Positions 43,191 to 52,960 of a DNA stretch of 64,000 nucleotides are shown in pieces. This stretch comes from Ruegeria sp. TM1040 (lineage in GTDB: Bacteria > Pseudomonadota > Alphaproteobacteria > Rhodobacterales > Rhodobacteraceae), in assembly GCF_000014065.1 (NCBI RefSeq), contig NC_008043.1:62001-126000 (forward strand), read 5' to 3'. The notes below the pieces were generated by a model that did not search any database, was not told the origin of the DNA, and worked only from the letters and a program-made list of their open reading frames with translations. The stretch's first letter is position 1; the number at the start of each line of letters is the position of its first letter. Made by a program: the position numbers and the translations under genes.

Positions 43191-44237
43191 TCAGTTTTCG
43201 TACTGCGGCGTATATTTGTCGATCAGCATGGTCGCCTCATCCAGAAGCGCCTGACCGTCGATGCCGCGCTCCGACATATCGGCGAGCCACTTGTCGTAGA
43301 TCGGCTGAGAGCGCTCGCGCCACACGGCCGTCTGATCCGCGTCGAGCGTGATCACATTGTTGCCGAGATCCAGCGCGTTTTCACGCGCGGGCATGTCCGA
43401 ATCTGCCATCGTGCCGCCTGCAAAGACAGACATCTCGACACCGGAGTTGTCGTCGATCACCTTCTTCAGGTCATCAGGCAGGCTGTCGTATTTTTCCTTG
43501 TTCATCGCCAGAACAAAGGTCAGCGTGTACAGCGCGCGGCCCGAGAATTCGGTATGGTTTTCAACAAGTTCCGGCACTTTCAGGGCGGTGGTCACCTCCC
43601 ATGGGATGGTGGTCCCATCAATCACGCCCTTCGAGAGCGCTTCGGGAATGGACGGCACAGGCATGCCGACAGGTGTTGCGCCCAGCTCGGTCAGCAAGGC
43701 GTTTACAGAGCGCCCACCACCGCGAATTTTCATGCCCTCAAGATCCTTTGGTACTTCGACCGGATCAGAGGTGTGGAAGATGCCCGGACCATGCACCCAC
43801 CCTGCAAGGATCTTGAAGTCCTTGAATTCGGTGTCCAGCCAATGATCTTCCATCATGTCCCAATAGGCGTGGCTTGCGGCACGTGCATTGGTCATCATAA
43901 AGGGCAGCTCAAACACTTCGGTCGATGGGAAACGACCCGGCGTGTAGCCCACCACGGTCCAGACGATATCGGCAACGCCGTCCTGAACCTGATCAATCAA
44001 TTCTGGCGGCTTGCCGCCCAGCTGCATCGAGGGGTAGCGGTCAATCTTGATACGATCGCCCGATGCGTCTTCGATCTTGTCTGCCCAGACATCCAGAATG
44101 AGCTTTGGCACATTGGCCTGTGCGGGCAGGAACTGGTGCAGCTTCAGCGTCACCTCCTGCGCGAAGGCGGGCACTGCGCCCATTGCGGAAAATGCCAGTG
44201 CGGTGGCTGCACCAAGTAGTGCTCTGCGAGTGGTCAT
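43191..44237 (-). CDS. dctP: TRAP transporter solute-binding protein (DctP)
   Basis: A 348-residue periplasmic DctP-type protein. The signal peptide spans about residues 1-26 (cleavage after AFA). Near the middle, MKIRGGGRSVNALLTELGAT holds the Arg that binds the ligand carboxylate, and VIDGTTIPWE follows, both typical of DctP proteins. GGGAGG lies seven bases before the ATG. First gene of dctPQM. The ligand is a carboxylate; which one cannot be told, although this DctP branch is often annotated for C4-dicarboxylates or related acids in roseobacters. Confidence 0.93.
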   Translation of the reverse strand: MTTRRALLGAATALAFSAMGAVPAFAQEVTLKLHQFLPAQANVPKLILDVWADKIEDASGDRIKIDRYPSMQLGGKPPELIDQVQDGVADIVWTVVGYTPGRFPSTEVFELPFMMTNARAASHAYWDMMEDHWLDTEFKDFKILAGWVHGPGIFHTSDPVEVPKDLEGMKIRGGGRSVNALLTELGATPVGMPVPSIPEALSKGVIDGTTIPWEVTTALKVPELVENHTEFSGRALYTLTFVLAMNKEKYDSLPDDLKKVIDDNSGVEMSVFAGGTMADSDMPARENALDLGNNVITLDADQTAVWRERSQPIYDKWLADMSERGIDGQALLDEATMLIDKYTPQYEN

Positions 44238-44446
44238 GCGTTTCCTCCCTTTGACCGGGACCTTTACGGCTCCTCTACGGCAACATTACCGTATGAGACT
44301 CTAATGTCTTGCCTATTTTTTAGGCGCTTAGAGTTGCGCGTCGTCCGGCTCTGCGAAGCACAGGGCTATTAGGTGCTTTTGTAACTATCAATGGTGGGGG
44401 CGGTAACAAATTACGTATTTTTGATGCGCGTTTGTAACGTATCGCA

Positions 44447-46480
44447 TCAGGCGTCCGATCCGACGTATGGTTTGGGGCGCGCGTATCGGAGCCAGGTCTC
44501 GGCAAACTGCGCGGCAGGAACGGGTCGGCTGAACAGGTATCCCTGTGCTTCGGCACATCCCAAAGAGATCAACCTGTCCCGCTGCTCGCGCGTCTCGACG
44601 CCTTCGGCGATTACGCTCACACCCAGGCTGCGCCCCATCGCCACAACAGCGGCAACGATGCGATCGTCTTTGACGTTCTCAGGTAGCGAGGTGATGAATC
44701 GCCGGTCAAGCTTGATGCGGTCGATAGGCAAATCCTTCAGCATCGCCAGCGACGAATACCCCGTTCCAAAGTCATCAATGGCCAGCTTCACCCCCATCGT
44801 ACGCAGATCATCCACGGTATTGAGAGAGCTGCGCATGCGTGGAAACAGAGTGGTTTCCAGCACTTCGATCTCCAGTTGAGTAAGATCCACCTGATGATGC
44901 CGTGCCGTCGACCGCAAATCCCGTGCAAAATCCGGAGACAGCAGCGTCATCGCAGACATGTTCACCGAGATTTTTGCAGGCGCATAACCCTCCGTATTCC
45001 AGGCACGGATCTGGCGACAGACCTCATCGGTCACAAACTGATCGATCGCCGTCGTGAGGCCCGTGTCGAGCGCCAAAGGCACAAAGCCTCCCGGCAACAG
45101 GAGGCCCTTCTTGGGGTGTTGCCAGCGCAAGAGCGCCTCGGCGCCGATACATTGTCCTGTGCGCAAGTCGATCTGAGGCTGATAGAACATCAGCAGCTCA
45201 CCATCAGAGATGGCCCGCTTCAGGTCGTGTTCCATCTGCAGGCTTTCTTCCGAGCGCTGCTCCATATTTTCAGAATAGAAACAGATCTGCCCGCGCCCTT
45301 TGGCCTTCGCATGACACAGCGACACGCCCGCCGCCTGCATCAGGTTGCGCTGATCGCTGCCGTCCTTGGGGTATTGCGCGATCCCCATGCTGGCGCTCAA
45401 CCGGCAGGTCAGCCCGTCCACGACTACCTCGTCCCCCAGCGCCGCACCAATGTCATGGGCCACCTGCAGCACCACCTCGGGACTTGAGGCCTGCTCGATC
45501 AGCAAGATGAACTCATCACCTCCGATCCGGCCAATGGTGATCCCGGGACGCATCACAGATCGCACCGCATCCGCAAGCCGTTCGATCACGCGATCCCCGA
45601 TGTCGTCGCCAAAGATCGAGTTGATGTCCCGAAACCGGTCGAGATCAATGAGAATGATCGCCAACTCGGCCGTTGCGGCCTTGGCGCGCACGATTGCAAA
45701 TTCCACCTGTGTTTTCATCGCTCTACGGCTCGGCAACCCGGTCAGAGCATCCCGAAGGCCACTGTCGAGCAGACCGGCACGGTCCGATTTGGGACGAAAG
45801 GAACGCCGCGAGCGAAATTCGTAGGTGGGATCAGCCCCCGACACATTGAACGCGCGCAGTGACAGGGTTTCCGTCTCGGGATGGAGGTCGTCGCTCAGTG
45901 TGCGCGCCTCGCCCTGCCAAGCGCCCTCGGTCAGCGCCTCTTGTATCGCGCCGTCCCAGAAACACTTGCCAAACCCCTTGGCGTGAATGGACCAGATCGG
46001 GCGGCCTCTGATCTGCGCAAGCGGCATGCCGGCCTCGTATTCAAACCGGCGATTGGCATCAATAACGCGCGCCTCCCCGTCCAACAGCGCCAAGCTGTCG
46101 CCTTTGGGGCGCGTTTCAGGGGCTTTGGGGGCGACGGGTTGTGCCTGCGCCGTATCGCGTGTGCGCCTGACCCGACGCAGGACTTCGGCCAAAACGATGG
46201 CCAACACAGCGATGGCGGAGAGACCATAAAGCACATACGCAAAGGGTGACGTCGGAAGCGCCAGCGCATCGCCGACCGAGGTCGGCAGATGGACTTGAGA
46301 GGGCTCAATCGCGTCCGGCCCCCGCAATCCCGAGCGAAAGGCCACGCCTGGCTCAACGCCGTCTGAAGATTGAGCGGCGCTCGAAACTGGCAGCACGGAC
46401 AGAAGCAGTGAGATCGCAAAAGTGTAAAGGTCGGCGCCCGAGCTCCGCTTTGTCCCTTGCTGCTTTCTGCCGCAGAGCAT
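44447..46480 (-). CDS. GGDEF-EAL cyclic-di-GMP protein with PAS-like sensor
   Basis: A 677-residue inner-membrane protein with signal-like N-terminus (about 15-37) and a second membrane helix (about 82-102), then a PAS-like region (about 130-210), a GGDEF domain (about 240-400) and an EAL domain (about 415-665). The cyclase motif is intact (RIGGDEF), as are phosphodiesterase motifs GAEALLRW, IDDFGTGYSSL and IAEGVET. It may therefore make or degrade c-di-GMP, with one activity usually dominant. A 7-bp palindrome lies 49 bases upstream of the start. Confidence 0.93.
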   Translation of the reverse strand: MLCGRKQQGTKRSSGADLYTFAISLLLSVLPVSSAAQSSDGVEPGVAFRSGLRGPDAIEPSQVHLPTSVGDALALPTSPFAYVLYGLSAIAVLAIVLAEVLRRVRRTRDTAQAQPVAPKAPETRPKGDSLALLDGEARVIDANRRFEYEAGMPLAQIRGRPIWSIHAKGFGKCFWDGAIQEALTEGAWQGEARTLSDDLHPETETLSLRAFNVSGADPTYEFRSRRSFRPKSDRAGLLDSGLRDALTGLPSRRAMKTQVEFAIVRAKAATAELAIILIDLDRFRDINSIFGDDIGDRVIERLADAVRSVMRPGITIGRIGGDEFILLIEQASSPEVVLQVAHDIGAALGDEVVVDGLTCRLSASMGIAQYPKDGSDQRNLMQAAGVSLCHAKAKGRGQICFYSENMEQRSEESLQMEHDLKRAISDGELLMFYQPQIDLRTGQCIGAEALLRWQHPKKGLLLPGGFVPLALDTGLTTAIDQFVTDEVCRQIRAWNTEGYAPAKISVNMSAMTLLSPDFARDLRSTARHHQVDLTQLEIEVLETTLFPRMRSSLNTVDDLRTMGVKLAIDDFGTGYSSLAMLKDLPIDRIKLDRRFITSLPENVKDDRIVAAVVAMGRSLGVSVIAEGVETREQRDRLISLGCAEAQGYLFSRPVPAAQFAETWLRYARPKPYVGSDA

Positions 46481-46528
46481 CGGACCCTCCTCCAGCTACA
46501 AGAAAGAGCCTAGCACCCGCCTGCACTC

Positions 46529-46547
46529 TGTCAACTGTAGGTTGACA
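46529..46547. promoter_or_regulatory. Palindrome upstream of the GGDEF-EAL gene
   Basis: TGTCAAC-TGTAG-GTTGACA, perfect 7-bp arms, 49 bases upstream of the GGDEF-EAL start. Possible regulator site. Confidence 0.45.
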
Positions 46548-46658
46548 AGAAAATTGCCAAGAATAACCGACTTCTAGAAGTTTATACCTCGCTGTTTATA
46601 GCGGTGTACGGAGACGCCCGCCCCACCTCTTTCGCCAATGGGAAAGCAGGGTGAATGC

Positions 46659-46684
46659 TTTTATTGACTGATGAGTCAATAAAA
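46659..46684. promoter_or_regulatory. Perfect palindromic operator upstream of betC
   Basis: TTTTATTGACT-GATG-AGTCAATAAAA: 11-bp perfect arms, ending 78 bases before the betC ATG. Its A/T ends and TTGA/TCAA half-sites resemble BetI (TetR-type) operators of choline genes; the BetI link is inference. Confidence 0.65.
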
Positions 46685-46762
46685 ACTAGCCTGCGCCAAT
46701 CGACACCTTCTGCGCATGGGCTGCACGCCGCAGCCCGCCCCGAAACCCCAAGGACTCCTGCG

Positions 46763-48277
46763 ATGACATTGCCAAACATCCTCATTTTTATGGTCGATCA
46801 GTTGAACGGGACCCTGTTCCCGGATGGCCCCGCAGAATGGCTGCACGCACCAAACATGAAGAAACTGGCCGCGCGGTCTACCCGGTTTCGCAATTGCTAT
46901 ACCGCCAGCCCGCTCTGTGCGCCGGGTCGGGCCAGTTTCATGTCCGGGCAGCTGCCGTCTGCCACGGGCGTCTACGACAACGCGGCGGAATTCGCCTCTT
47001 CAATCCCGACGTATGCCCATCATCTGCGCCGCGCAGGCTATTACACCTGCCTATCGGGCAAGATGCATTTTGTCGGCCCAGATCAGCTTCATGGCTTTGA
47101 AGAACGTCTGACAACCGATATCTACCCACCCGATTTCGGTTGGACCCCGGACTATCGCAAACCCGGCGAGCGCATCGACTGGTGGTATCACAACATGGGG
47201 TCGGTCACCGGCGCCGGGGTGGCGGAGATTTCGAACCAGATGGAGTTTGATGACGAGGTCGCCTTTCACGCGACCCAAAAGATCTACGACCTGGCGCGCG
47301 GCAAGGACGCCCGGCCGTGGTGCCTCACCGTCAGCTTTACGCACCCCCATGATCCCTATGTGACTCGTAAAAAATACTGGGATCTATACGAGGATTGCCC
47401 GCATCTTATGCCGGAGGTCGCGGATCTCGGCTATGAGAACCAGGATCCGCACTCGAAACGGATCTTTGACGCAAATGACTGGCGCAACTTTGACATCACC
47501 GAAGAAGACATCCGCAGGTCGCGTCGCGCGTATTTCGGCAATATCTCCTATCTCGACGACAAGATCGGCGAGGTCATGGAAGCGCTGGAAGGAACGCGTC
47601 AGGACAAGGATACGATCATTCTCTTTGTCTCGGATCACGGCGACATGCTGGGAGAGCGCGGCCTGTGGTTCAAGATGAGCTTTTATGAGGGGTCCTCACG
47701 CGTTCCGATGATGATTTCAGCGCCCAATATGACCCCTGGCCTGGTTTGCGATCCGGTCTCCAACATCGATGTCTGTCCAACGCTTTGCGATCTGGCAGGT
47801 GTGAGCATGTCCGAGGTAATGCCTTGGACCGCTGGGGAAAGCCTGGTCCCGCTTGGCCAAGGTGGCACGCGCAGCACGCCGGTGGCGATGGAATATGCAG
47901 CCGAAGCCTCTTATGCCCCGATGGTCTCCTTGCGGTCGGGGCGCTACAAGCTCAATCTTTGTGCGCTTGATCCGGACCAGCTGTTTGATCTGGACGCCGA
48001 CCCACATGAACGGGTGAATCTCGCCAAAGATCCCACCCACCACGAGGCTTATCAGGCGCTCAAGGCGATTGCGGCCGAGCGCTGGGATCTGGATCGATTT
48101 GACGCCGATGTGCGCGCCAGCCAGGCGCGGCGCTGGGTGGTATATGAGGCGCTCCGCCAGGGCGGCTATTTCCCGTGGGATTATCAACCCCTGCAAAAAG
48201 CGTCCGAACGCTACATGCGCAACCATATGGATTTGAATGTGGTCGAAGACCAAGCCCGCTACCCGCGCGGAGAATAA
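46763..48277 (+). CDS. betC: Choline sulfatase
   Basis: A 504-residue sulfatase hydrolysing choline-O-sulfate to choline and sulfate. The catalytic motif is C52-A-P-G-R56 (PLCAPGRASF), the Cys being converted to formylglycine. Metal ligands are visible in IFMVDQLNG (Asp near the start) and VSDHGDMLGE (about residue 293). BetC-specific stretches include TGVYDNAAEFAS, LSGKMHFVGPDQLHGFEERL (20 residues, about 101-120) and TTDIYPPDFGWTPDY. No signal peptide, so cytoplasmic. ATG 46763 has AAGGA upstream; the frame extends to 46655 across the palindrome, which supports the shorter start. No betA/betB follow; the next gene is a convergent flagellin. Confidence 0.95.
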   Translation: MTLPNILIFMVDQLNGTLFPDGPAEWLHAPNMKKLAARSTRFRNCYTASPLCAPGRASFMSGQLPSATGVYDNAAEFASSIPTYAHHLRRAGYYTCLSGKMHFVGPDQLHGFEERLTTDIYPPDFGWTPDYRKPGERIDWWYHNMGSVTGAGVAEISNQMEFDDEVAFHATQKIYDLARGKDARPWCLTVSFTHPHDPYVTRKKYWDLYEDCPHLMPEVADLGYENQDPHSKRIFDANDWRNFDITEEDIRRSRRAYFGNISYLDDKIGEVMEALEGTRQDKDTIILFVSDHGDMLGERGLWFKMSFYEGSSRVPMMISAPNMTPGLVCDPVSNIDVCPTLCDLAGVSMSEVMPWTAGESLVPLGQGGTRSTPVAMEYAAEASYAPMVSLRSGRYKLNLCALDPDQLFDLDADPHERVNLAKDPTHHEAYQALKAIAAERWDLDRFDADVRASQARRWVVYEALRQGGYFPWDYQPLQKASERYMRNHMDLNVVEDQARYPRGE

Positions 48278-48366
48278 AATCAGCCCTTCGGCCGAAACTG
48301 GTTGTGCAGTTTGTGCAGACCCTGTGGGCCGAGGGCCCATCGCGTCTGACGGGGCTTTAAACGGCA

Positions 48367-48391
48367 ACAGGGATGCGCGACGCATCCCTGT
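48367..48391 (-). terminator. Hairpin between betC and the flagellin gene
   Basis: ACAGGGATGCG (48367-48377) and CGCATCCCTGT (48381-48391), 11 perfect pairs, three-base loop. No strong T-tract on either strand, but it lies 29 bases after the flagellin stop and is a likely 3' end structure. Confidence 0.65.
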
Positions 48392-48419
48392 ACCGTGACC
48401 TTGGGTATGGTTCAGCTGA

Positions 48420-49265
48420 TTAGTTGAACAGCTGCAGCAGCGCCTGCGGGGCCTGGTTCGCGATCCCGAGCGACTGAACTGCCAGTTCTTGCTGGGTCTG
48501 CAGTGCCGACAGGCGGGCGGAGGCCTCTTCCATGTCGGTATCCGTCATGGTGGAGACACCCATTGTCATGGAGTCGACCAGCTTGGACACAAAGCTTGCC
48601 TGGTCATCAATACGCGCGGCGGCCGCACCCAGTTCTGCAGCACCCGAAATCGCAACCTGCAGGAAGTCTTCGATCTCACCAAGCGCAGAAGCTGCGGTTG
48701 CGGTGTCGGTGATTGCTGTCAGGCTGTTCGCCAGATCCAGAGTGGATTCAAAACCCTGCGCCTCGATGGTGATGTCAACGCCGGTTACGGTGCCCCCTGC
48801 ACCAACGCGGTCCAGCGATGCCAGAACACCCATTTGTGTGGCCGTCCCGTCGATGGTGTTGGCCAAGAGGTTGGCCCCATTGAACTGAGCGGCGCCAATG
48901 ATGGATTCGATCTGATCAATCTTTGATTCAATGTCAGTTTGAATTTTGTCATGCGATACGTTCTCGGCCTGCGCCGAAACGATCAGCTCTTTAATTTCGA
49001 CAAGCTTCTCAACGATCTGTTCTGCGCCCGCAGAGGCAACCGCAACAGTGGCCTCGCCCATGGAGAGACCTTCTTCGATCGCCTCAAAGCTGGCGATGTC
49101 GGATTCCATTGTTTTCGAGATAGCCCAGACGGCGGCATTGTCTTTGGCAACACCGATTTCCTTGCCGGTTGAAATTGCGTTTTGCGTATCGGTGAGATTG
49201 GTGTTGACGACTTTCAGCGTCTGCAGAGCCACCATAGCACCATTGTTTGTCAAAATGCTGGACAT
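48420..49265 (-). CDS. fliC: Flagellin
   Basis: A 281-residue flagellin. The N-terminal D0/D1 helices (about residues 1-100) have SSILTNNGAMVALQTLKVVN and STGKEIGVAKDNAA; the C-terminal helices (about 205-281) end with VQSLGIANQAPQALLQLF, the terminal pattern of flagellins. The variable centre is very short, as usual in alphaproteobacteria. There are no Cys. ATG 49265 is preferred (AAGGA upstream) over one seven codons earlier. Secreted by the flagellar export apparatus. No other flagellar gene is within the window. Confidence 0.93.
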   Translation of the reverse strand: MSSILTNNGAMVALQTLKVVNTNLTDTQNAISTGKEIGVAKDNAAVWAISKTMESDIASFEAIEEGLSMGEATVAVASAGAEQIVEKLVEIKELIVSAQAENVSHDKIQTDIESKIDQIESIIGAAQFNGANLLANTIDGTATQMGVLASLDRVGAGGTVTGVDITIEAQGFESTLDLANSLTAITDTATAASALGEIEDFLQVAISGAAELGAAAARIDDQASFVSKLVDSMTMGVSTMTDTDMEEASARLSALQTQQELAVQSLGIANQAPQALLQLFN

Positions 49266-49841
49266 AGCATGAGTTCCTTTGAGCAAGGAGCACTTTGGCC
49301 CCGATATATTCCCTTTCCCCCATTATGGGGTGTTCTCTCTCGTCTTTCTGAACGTGCGGGGCACTTCGGCCTCCACAACAAACTCAATAAGATGCAGGCC
49401 AACTCTTGACGCGAGGATGCTAATGAAGAGCTAAAATGTCGGCGTATATGTCTAAAATGCGAGTCAAATTGCGCAGAACGGCAACTTGCCCCCTGTCGCG
49501 CGCGCAACATCTATCGCGCAAAATTCTGCAAAGCCTCGCTCCCGAAAATCTGAGTCAAATCCACAAAGCTCCACCAGCCATGAATAAACCCCTCGTTCGC
49601 CATGCGGGTAACCCGGGCACCCTCAACTGCGCCCATACCTCTGCGGGCGCGCGGCGCCTGCGTTCTCCGGGCGCGGGCTTAGGAACAATGAGGGGGTGAA
49701 ATCAAATTGGATCTGATATTTACGTTGTTTTTCAGACAATTGCTGACATCCAAACGGGGCGAATAAACGGATTCTTCAGGCCAAACGCACAGGTTGATCC
49801 GAAGCCACACTTCCTTATTCACTTCTAACGGAAACAGCGCC
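49266..49841. other. Divergent intergenic region of flagellin and peroxidase genes
   Basis: No gene is supported. It should contain both promoters. I looked for sigma-28 and sigma-54 type sites for the flagellin and found none convincing. Confidence 0.4.
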
Positions 49842-50831
49842 GTGCGACGTCTTGCTCTTCTCTGCATTGGATTGATTTGCACCGTTGCTCTGGCCGGAGC
49901 CTCGCGTTTTGAGCTTCGGAAGATGTTTGAAAGACCCACCCGGATCGAGTTTCCCACAACAGAACCTTACTCGCCTCAACGCGCCGCTTTGGGCAAAATG
50001 TTGTTTTTTGATGCACGCCTGTCTGGCGCCATCAATATGAGTTGTGCCACCTGTCACAATCCGTCGTTTGGCTGGGAAACACCGGCATCCCGCGCGATTG
50101 GCGCGATGAATCAGCCCCTGGCGCGCCACACCCCCACAATCGAGAATCTCACAGAATCAGAGCATTTCTATTGGGACGGACGCATCGCGTCGCTCAAGGA
50201 ACAGATACGCGGCCCGATCACCCACCCGCTCAAGATGAACTCCAGCATGCGCCAAGTTCAGCGCCGGTTGGAGAATATCTCAGGTTATCGTCGCTATTTC
50301 GAGATCGCCTTTCCAGACACCGGTCTGACGGAGGACACAATCCTGGTGGCGCTTGCGACCTATCAGAGAACCCTGCGCTCAGGCTGGTCTCCGTTTGACG
50401 ACTGGGTCGAGGGTGACGAGGACGCAATTTCTTCTTCCGCGCAGCGTGGCTTTGACGTCTTTACCGGGCGCGGCCAATGTGTGAGCTGCCATCAGGGATG
50501 GGCCTTCACCGATCATGACTTTCACAATGTCAGCCTCGGAGACGACGACATCGGGCGCGGCGTGCTGGACCCGACGATGCGGTACCGCTTCAAGACGCCG
50601 GGGCTGCGCAACATCGCGCTGCGCGCGCCGTATATGCACAATGGCAGCCTCAATTCTCTGCGCGCGGTGGTGGAGCATTACCGACGCGGCGGCGCGCCGA
50701 ATACAACCGCGAGCGACATCGAACCGCTCACCGAGATGAGTGACCGCGATGTGAACGACCTCATTGCATTCCTTGAAACCCTGACGGCCTATGCGCCCCA
50801 TGTTTCGGCTCCGGCCCTGCCTGTGGACTAA
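49842..50831 (+). CDS. Di-haem cytochrome c peroxidase (MauG/CCP family)
   Basis: A 329-residue periplasmic di-haem protein. An N-terminal signal/anchor covers about residues 3-20. Two CxxCH sites are present: CATCH (68-72) and CVSCH (about 210-214). TPTIENL after the first and FKTPGLRNIALRAPYMHNGS near residue 262 are peroxidase-family motifs. It would reduce hydrogen peroxide with electrons from a cytochrome, or oxidise a protein as MauG does. GTG 49842 is chosen because the signal sequence starts there; an ATG at 49794 is possible. It is followed 12 bases later by a GGDEF-EAL gene, so the two probably share a transcript. Confidence 0.88.
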   Translation: MRRLALLCIGLICTVALAGASRFELRKMFERPTRIEFPTTEPYSPQRAALGKMLFFDARLSGAINMSCATCHNPSFGWETPASRAIGAMNQPLARHTPTIENLTESEHFYWDGRIASLKEQIRGPITHPLKMNSSMRQVQRRLENISGYRRYFEIAFPDTGLTEDTILVALATYQRTLRSGWSPFDDWVEGDEDAISSSAQRGFDVFTGRGQCVSCHQGWAFTDHDFHNVSLGDDDIGRGVLDPTMRYRFKTPGLRNIALRAPYMHNGSLNSLRAVVEHYRRGGAPNTTASDIEPLTEMSDRDVNDLIAFLETLTAYAPHVSAPALPVD

Positions 50832-50843
50832 AGGACAGAAGCG

Positions 50844-52946
50844 ATGTCGATCAAACGCAGAATCCTTGGCCCTATCATCCTGCTGATCGTGATCGGCATC
50901 GTCGGCGCTATCTGGGTGGCGCGTGCGGCGATCAAGACACAAGACCTGATCCAGGACGCGGACTCCGCGGCGGTGCGCACCCTGCAGGCCACAGAGCGTG
51001 CACAACGGATCCGAGCGGAGATCGAGAGTCGCCTCAGCGAGTTTCTGGAATTCAACACCATCGCCCCGCCCGACCGGATCAGGCGCAATCATCAGCGGTA
51101 TGTCGATGCGTTCCAGAACGTCTGGAACGACCTGCGCGCAGCGCCAGGGTCCGAGGCCCAGAAACGGATGGTGGCGCAGGTCGAAGAACAGTTCAAATCC
51201 TGGAACACAGAAGCCTCGATTGCCCTCGGGTTGATCTACGACACCCATATTCCCTCGCGCAACCGGCTGGACACTCTGGCAAGGCGATTGGAACTGGCGC
51301 TGGTGGCGCTGGAGCAGGAGGTGCGTCTGAGTGCGGAGCAGGTCAATCAGGACGCACGGCGCCGCTATGCAAAACAGGTGGTGATTGTTCTTGTCACCAT
51401 GATCGGGATCTTTCTTGTGGCGGGGTCTGCATTCATCGGCTTTGGTGGTCAACTGGTGCGGTCTCTGACCCAACTCGCGGCCGCAATGGAGCGCATTCGT
51501 GCGGGCGATTTCGACACCCCACTGAGCGACCTGCAGCGCCGCGACGAAGTGGGCAAGATTGCGCGCGGGGTGGCGGATTTCTCATCGACCTTGCGCGATC
51601 TCAGTGAGGCCAAAACCCACATCGAGCATCTGGCGCTGCACGATCAGTTGACCGATCTTCCCAACCGACGTGCCCTACAGGACTATCTCGAACGCTCTGT
51701 GGAGCAGGCGCGTGATTCAAACGCGCGCCACGCCGTGCTGCATGTCGATCTCGACCGGTTCAAGCAGATCAATGACCTGATGGGCCACGCAGCGGGCGAC
51801 CAGATCCTGCTGCATGCGGCCGAGGCCATGCAGCGCCAGATTGGGCCAGACGATATGACGGCCCGCGTCGGAGGAGACGAATTTGTTATTGTCCTGCGCG
51901 GCCATGGTACTGACTCGAAAACCAAAGCGATTGCCAAACGGGTCATCGAGGAAATTTCAAAACCTGTCGAAATCGAAGGCGAGTTTGTAAATGTCGGCGC
52001 AAGCATCGGCATCGCTTATCTGGCAGCCGGAGAGACCGATCCGGCGCGCATCCTCTCCAACGCCGATATTGCACTCTATATCGCCAAGAGTGAGGGCCGC
52101 GGCCGCGTGTCCTTTTACAATGATGCCACCCGCGCGCGCTTTGAGGGCAATATGGCGCTCCTGCGCGATCTGCGCATTGGCCTGGACAATGGCGAAATCA
52201 CCGCCTTTTTCCAGCCTCAGGTGGATGGGATCACCAACGAGGTGCTCGGCTTTGAGGCGCTTGCGCGCTGGCATCACCCCAAGCGCGGCATGCTCGATCC
52301 GGGCGTCTTTATCACCTTGGCCTTTGAACACGGGCTGGGCGACCGGCTGACCGAGCGCATCGTATCCGACGCGATTTCCGCCTTGCTCGAATGGCGCGCC
52401 CTTGGCCTGCCTGCGCCCAGCGTCAGCGTGAATTTCTCCGCCAAGCAGCTGCGCGATGGGGGGCTGGTGGAGTACCTGGATGATGCCTTGTTCGCGGCCA
52501 ACCTGCAGCCGAAGGATATCGCCATCGAAGTCCTCGAGAGCGTGCTCTTCAGCGATGGAGTGGACCCTGCCCTCAACACAATCGCCAAGTTGCAGGACCG
52601 TGGCTACAAGATCGAACTTGATGATTTTGGCACTGGGCATGCCTCGATCTCGAACCTGCGACGGTTCAAGGTCGATGGCATCAAACTCGACAAGGATTTT
52701 GTGGCCGGGGTCGATCAGGACGCCGAACAGGAGGTCATCCTGCGCACCATGATCGACCTCTGCCGAAATCTCAACATCGAGTGCCTTGCCGAAGGTGTTG
52801 AGACCGAGGCAGAAATCGCCAAGCTGATCTCGCTGGGCTGCAGCCGTTTCCAGGGCTACGGCATCGCGCGCCCGATGGCGCGCGACGCCGTCACCAGCTG
52901 GCTCGAGACACATTACGGGCGCAAGCCCGATGCCAAGGTAAGCTGA
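50844..52946 (+). CDS. HAMP-GGDEF-EAL cyclic-di-GMP protein
   Basis: A 700-residue sensor. Two membrane helices (about residues 8-30 and 178-200) bracket a helical periplasmic domain of about 145 residues; HAMP follows (about 200-255), then GGDEF (about 265-425) and EAL (about 440-690). Motifs are intact: RVGGDEF, FEALARWHHP, LDDFGTGHASI and LAEGVET, so both c-di-GMP synthesis and degradation are possible. The gene lies 12 bases after the di-haem peroxidase gene, which suggests that the sensor responds to a redox or peroxide-related signal (inference). Convergent with the next gene at 14 bases distance. Confidence 0.93.
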   Translation: MSIKRRILGPIILLIVIGIVGAIWVARAAIKTQDLIQDADSAAVRTLQATERAQRIRAEIESRLSEFLEFNTIAPPDRIRRNHQRYVDAFQNVWNDLRAAPGSEAQKRMVAQVEEQFKSWNTEASIALGLIYDTHIPSRNRLDTLARRLELALVALEQEVRLSAEQVNQDARRRYAKQVVIVLVTMIGIFLVAGSAFIGFGGQLVRSLTQLAAAMERIRAGDFDTPLSDLQRRDEVGKIARGVADFSSTLRDLSEAKTHIEHLALHDQLTDLPNRRALQDYLERSVEQARDSNARHAVLHVDLDRFKQINDLMGHAAGDQILLHAAEAMQRQIGPDDMTARVGGDEFVIVLRGHGTDSKTKAIAKRVIEEISKPVEIEGEFVNVGASIGIAYLAAGETDPARILSNADIALYIAKSEGRGRVSFYNDATRARFEGNMALLRDLRIGLDNGEITAFFQPQVDGITNEVLGFEALARWHHPKRGMLDPGVFITLAFEHGLGDRLTERIVSDAISALLEWRALGLPAPSVSVNFSAKQLRDGGLVEYLDDALFAANLQPKDIAIEVLESVLFSDGVDPALNTIAKLQDRGYKIELDDFGTGHASISNLRRFKVDGIKLDKDFVAGVDQDAEQEVILRTMIDLCRNLNIECLAEGVETEAEIAKLISLGCSRFQGYGIARPMARDAVTSWLETHYGRKPDAKVS

Positions 52947-52960
52947 GCACCCCCCAGAGA

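Noticed and set aside
49266-49480. Sigma-28 or sigma-54 promoter for the flagellin gene
   Set aside because: A partial TTGGC...GC-like string had the wrong spacing and no sigma-28 pair was found.
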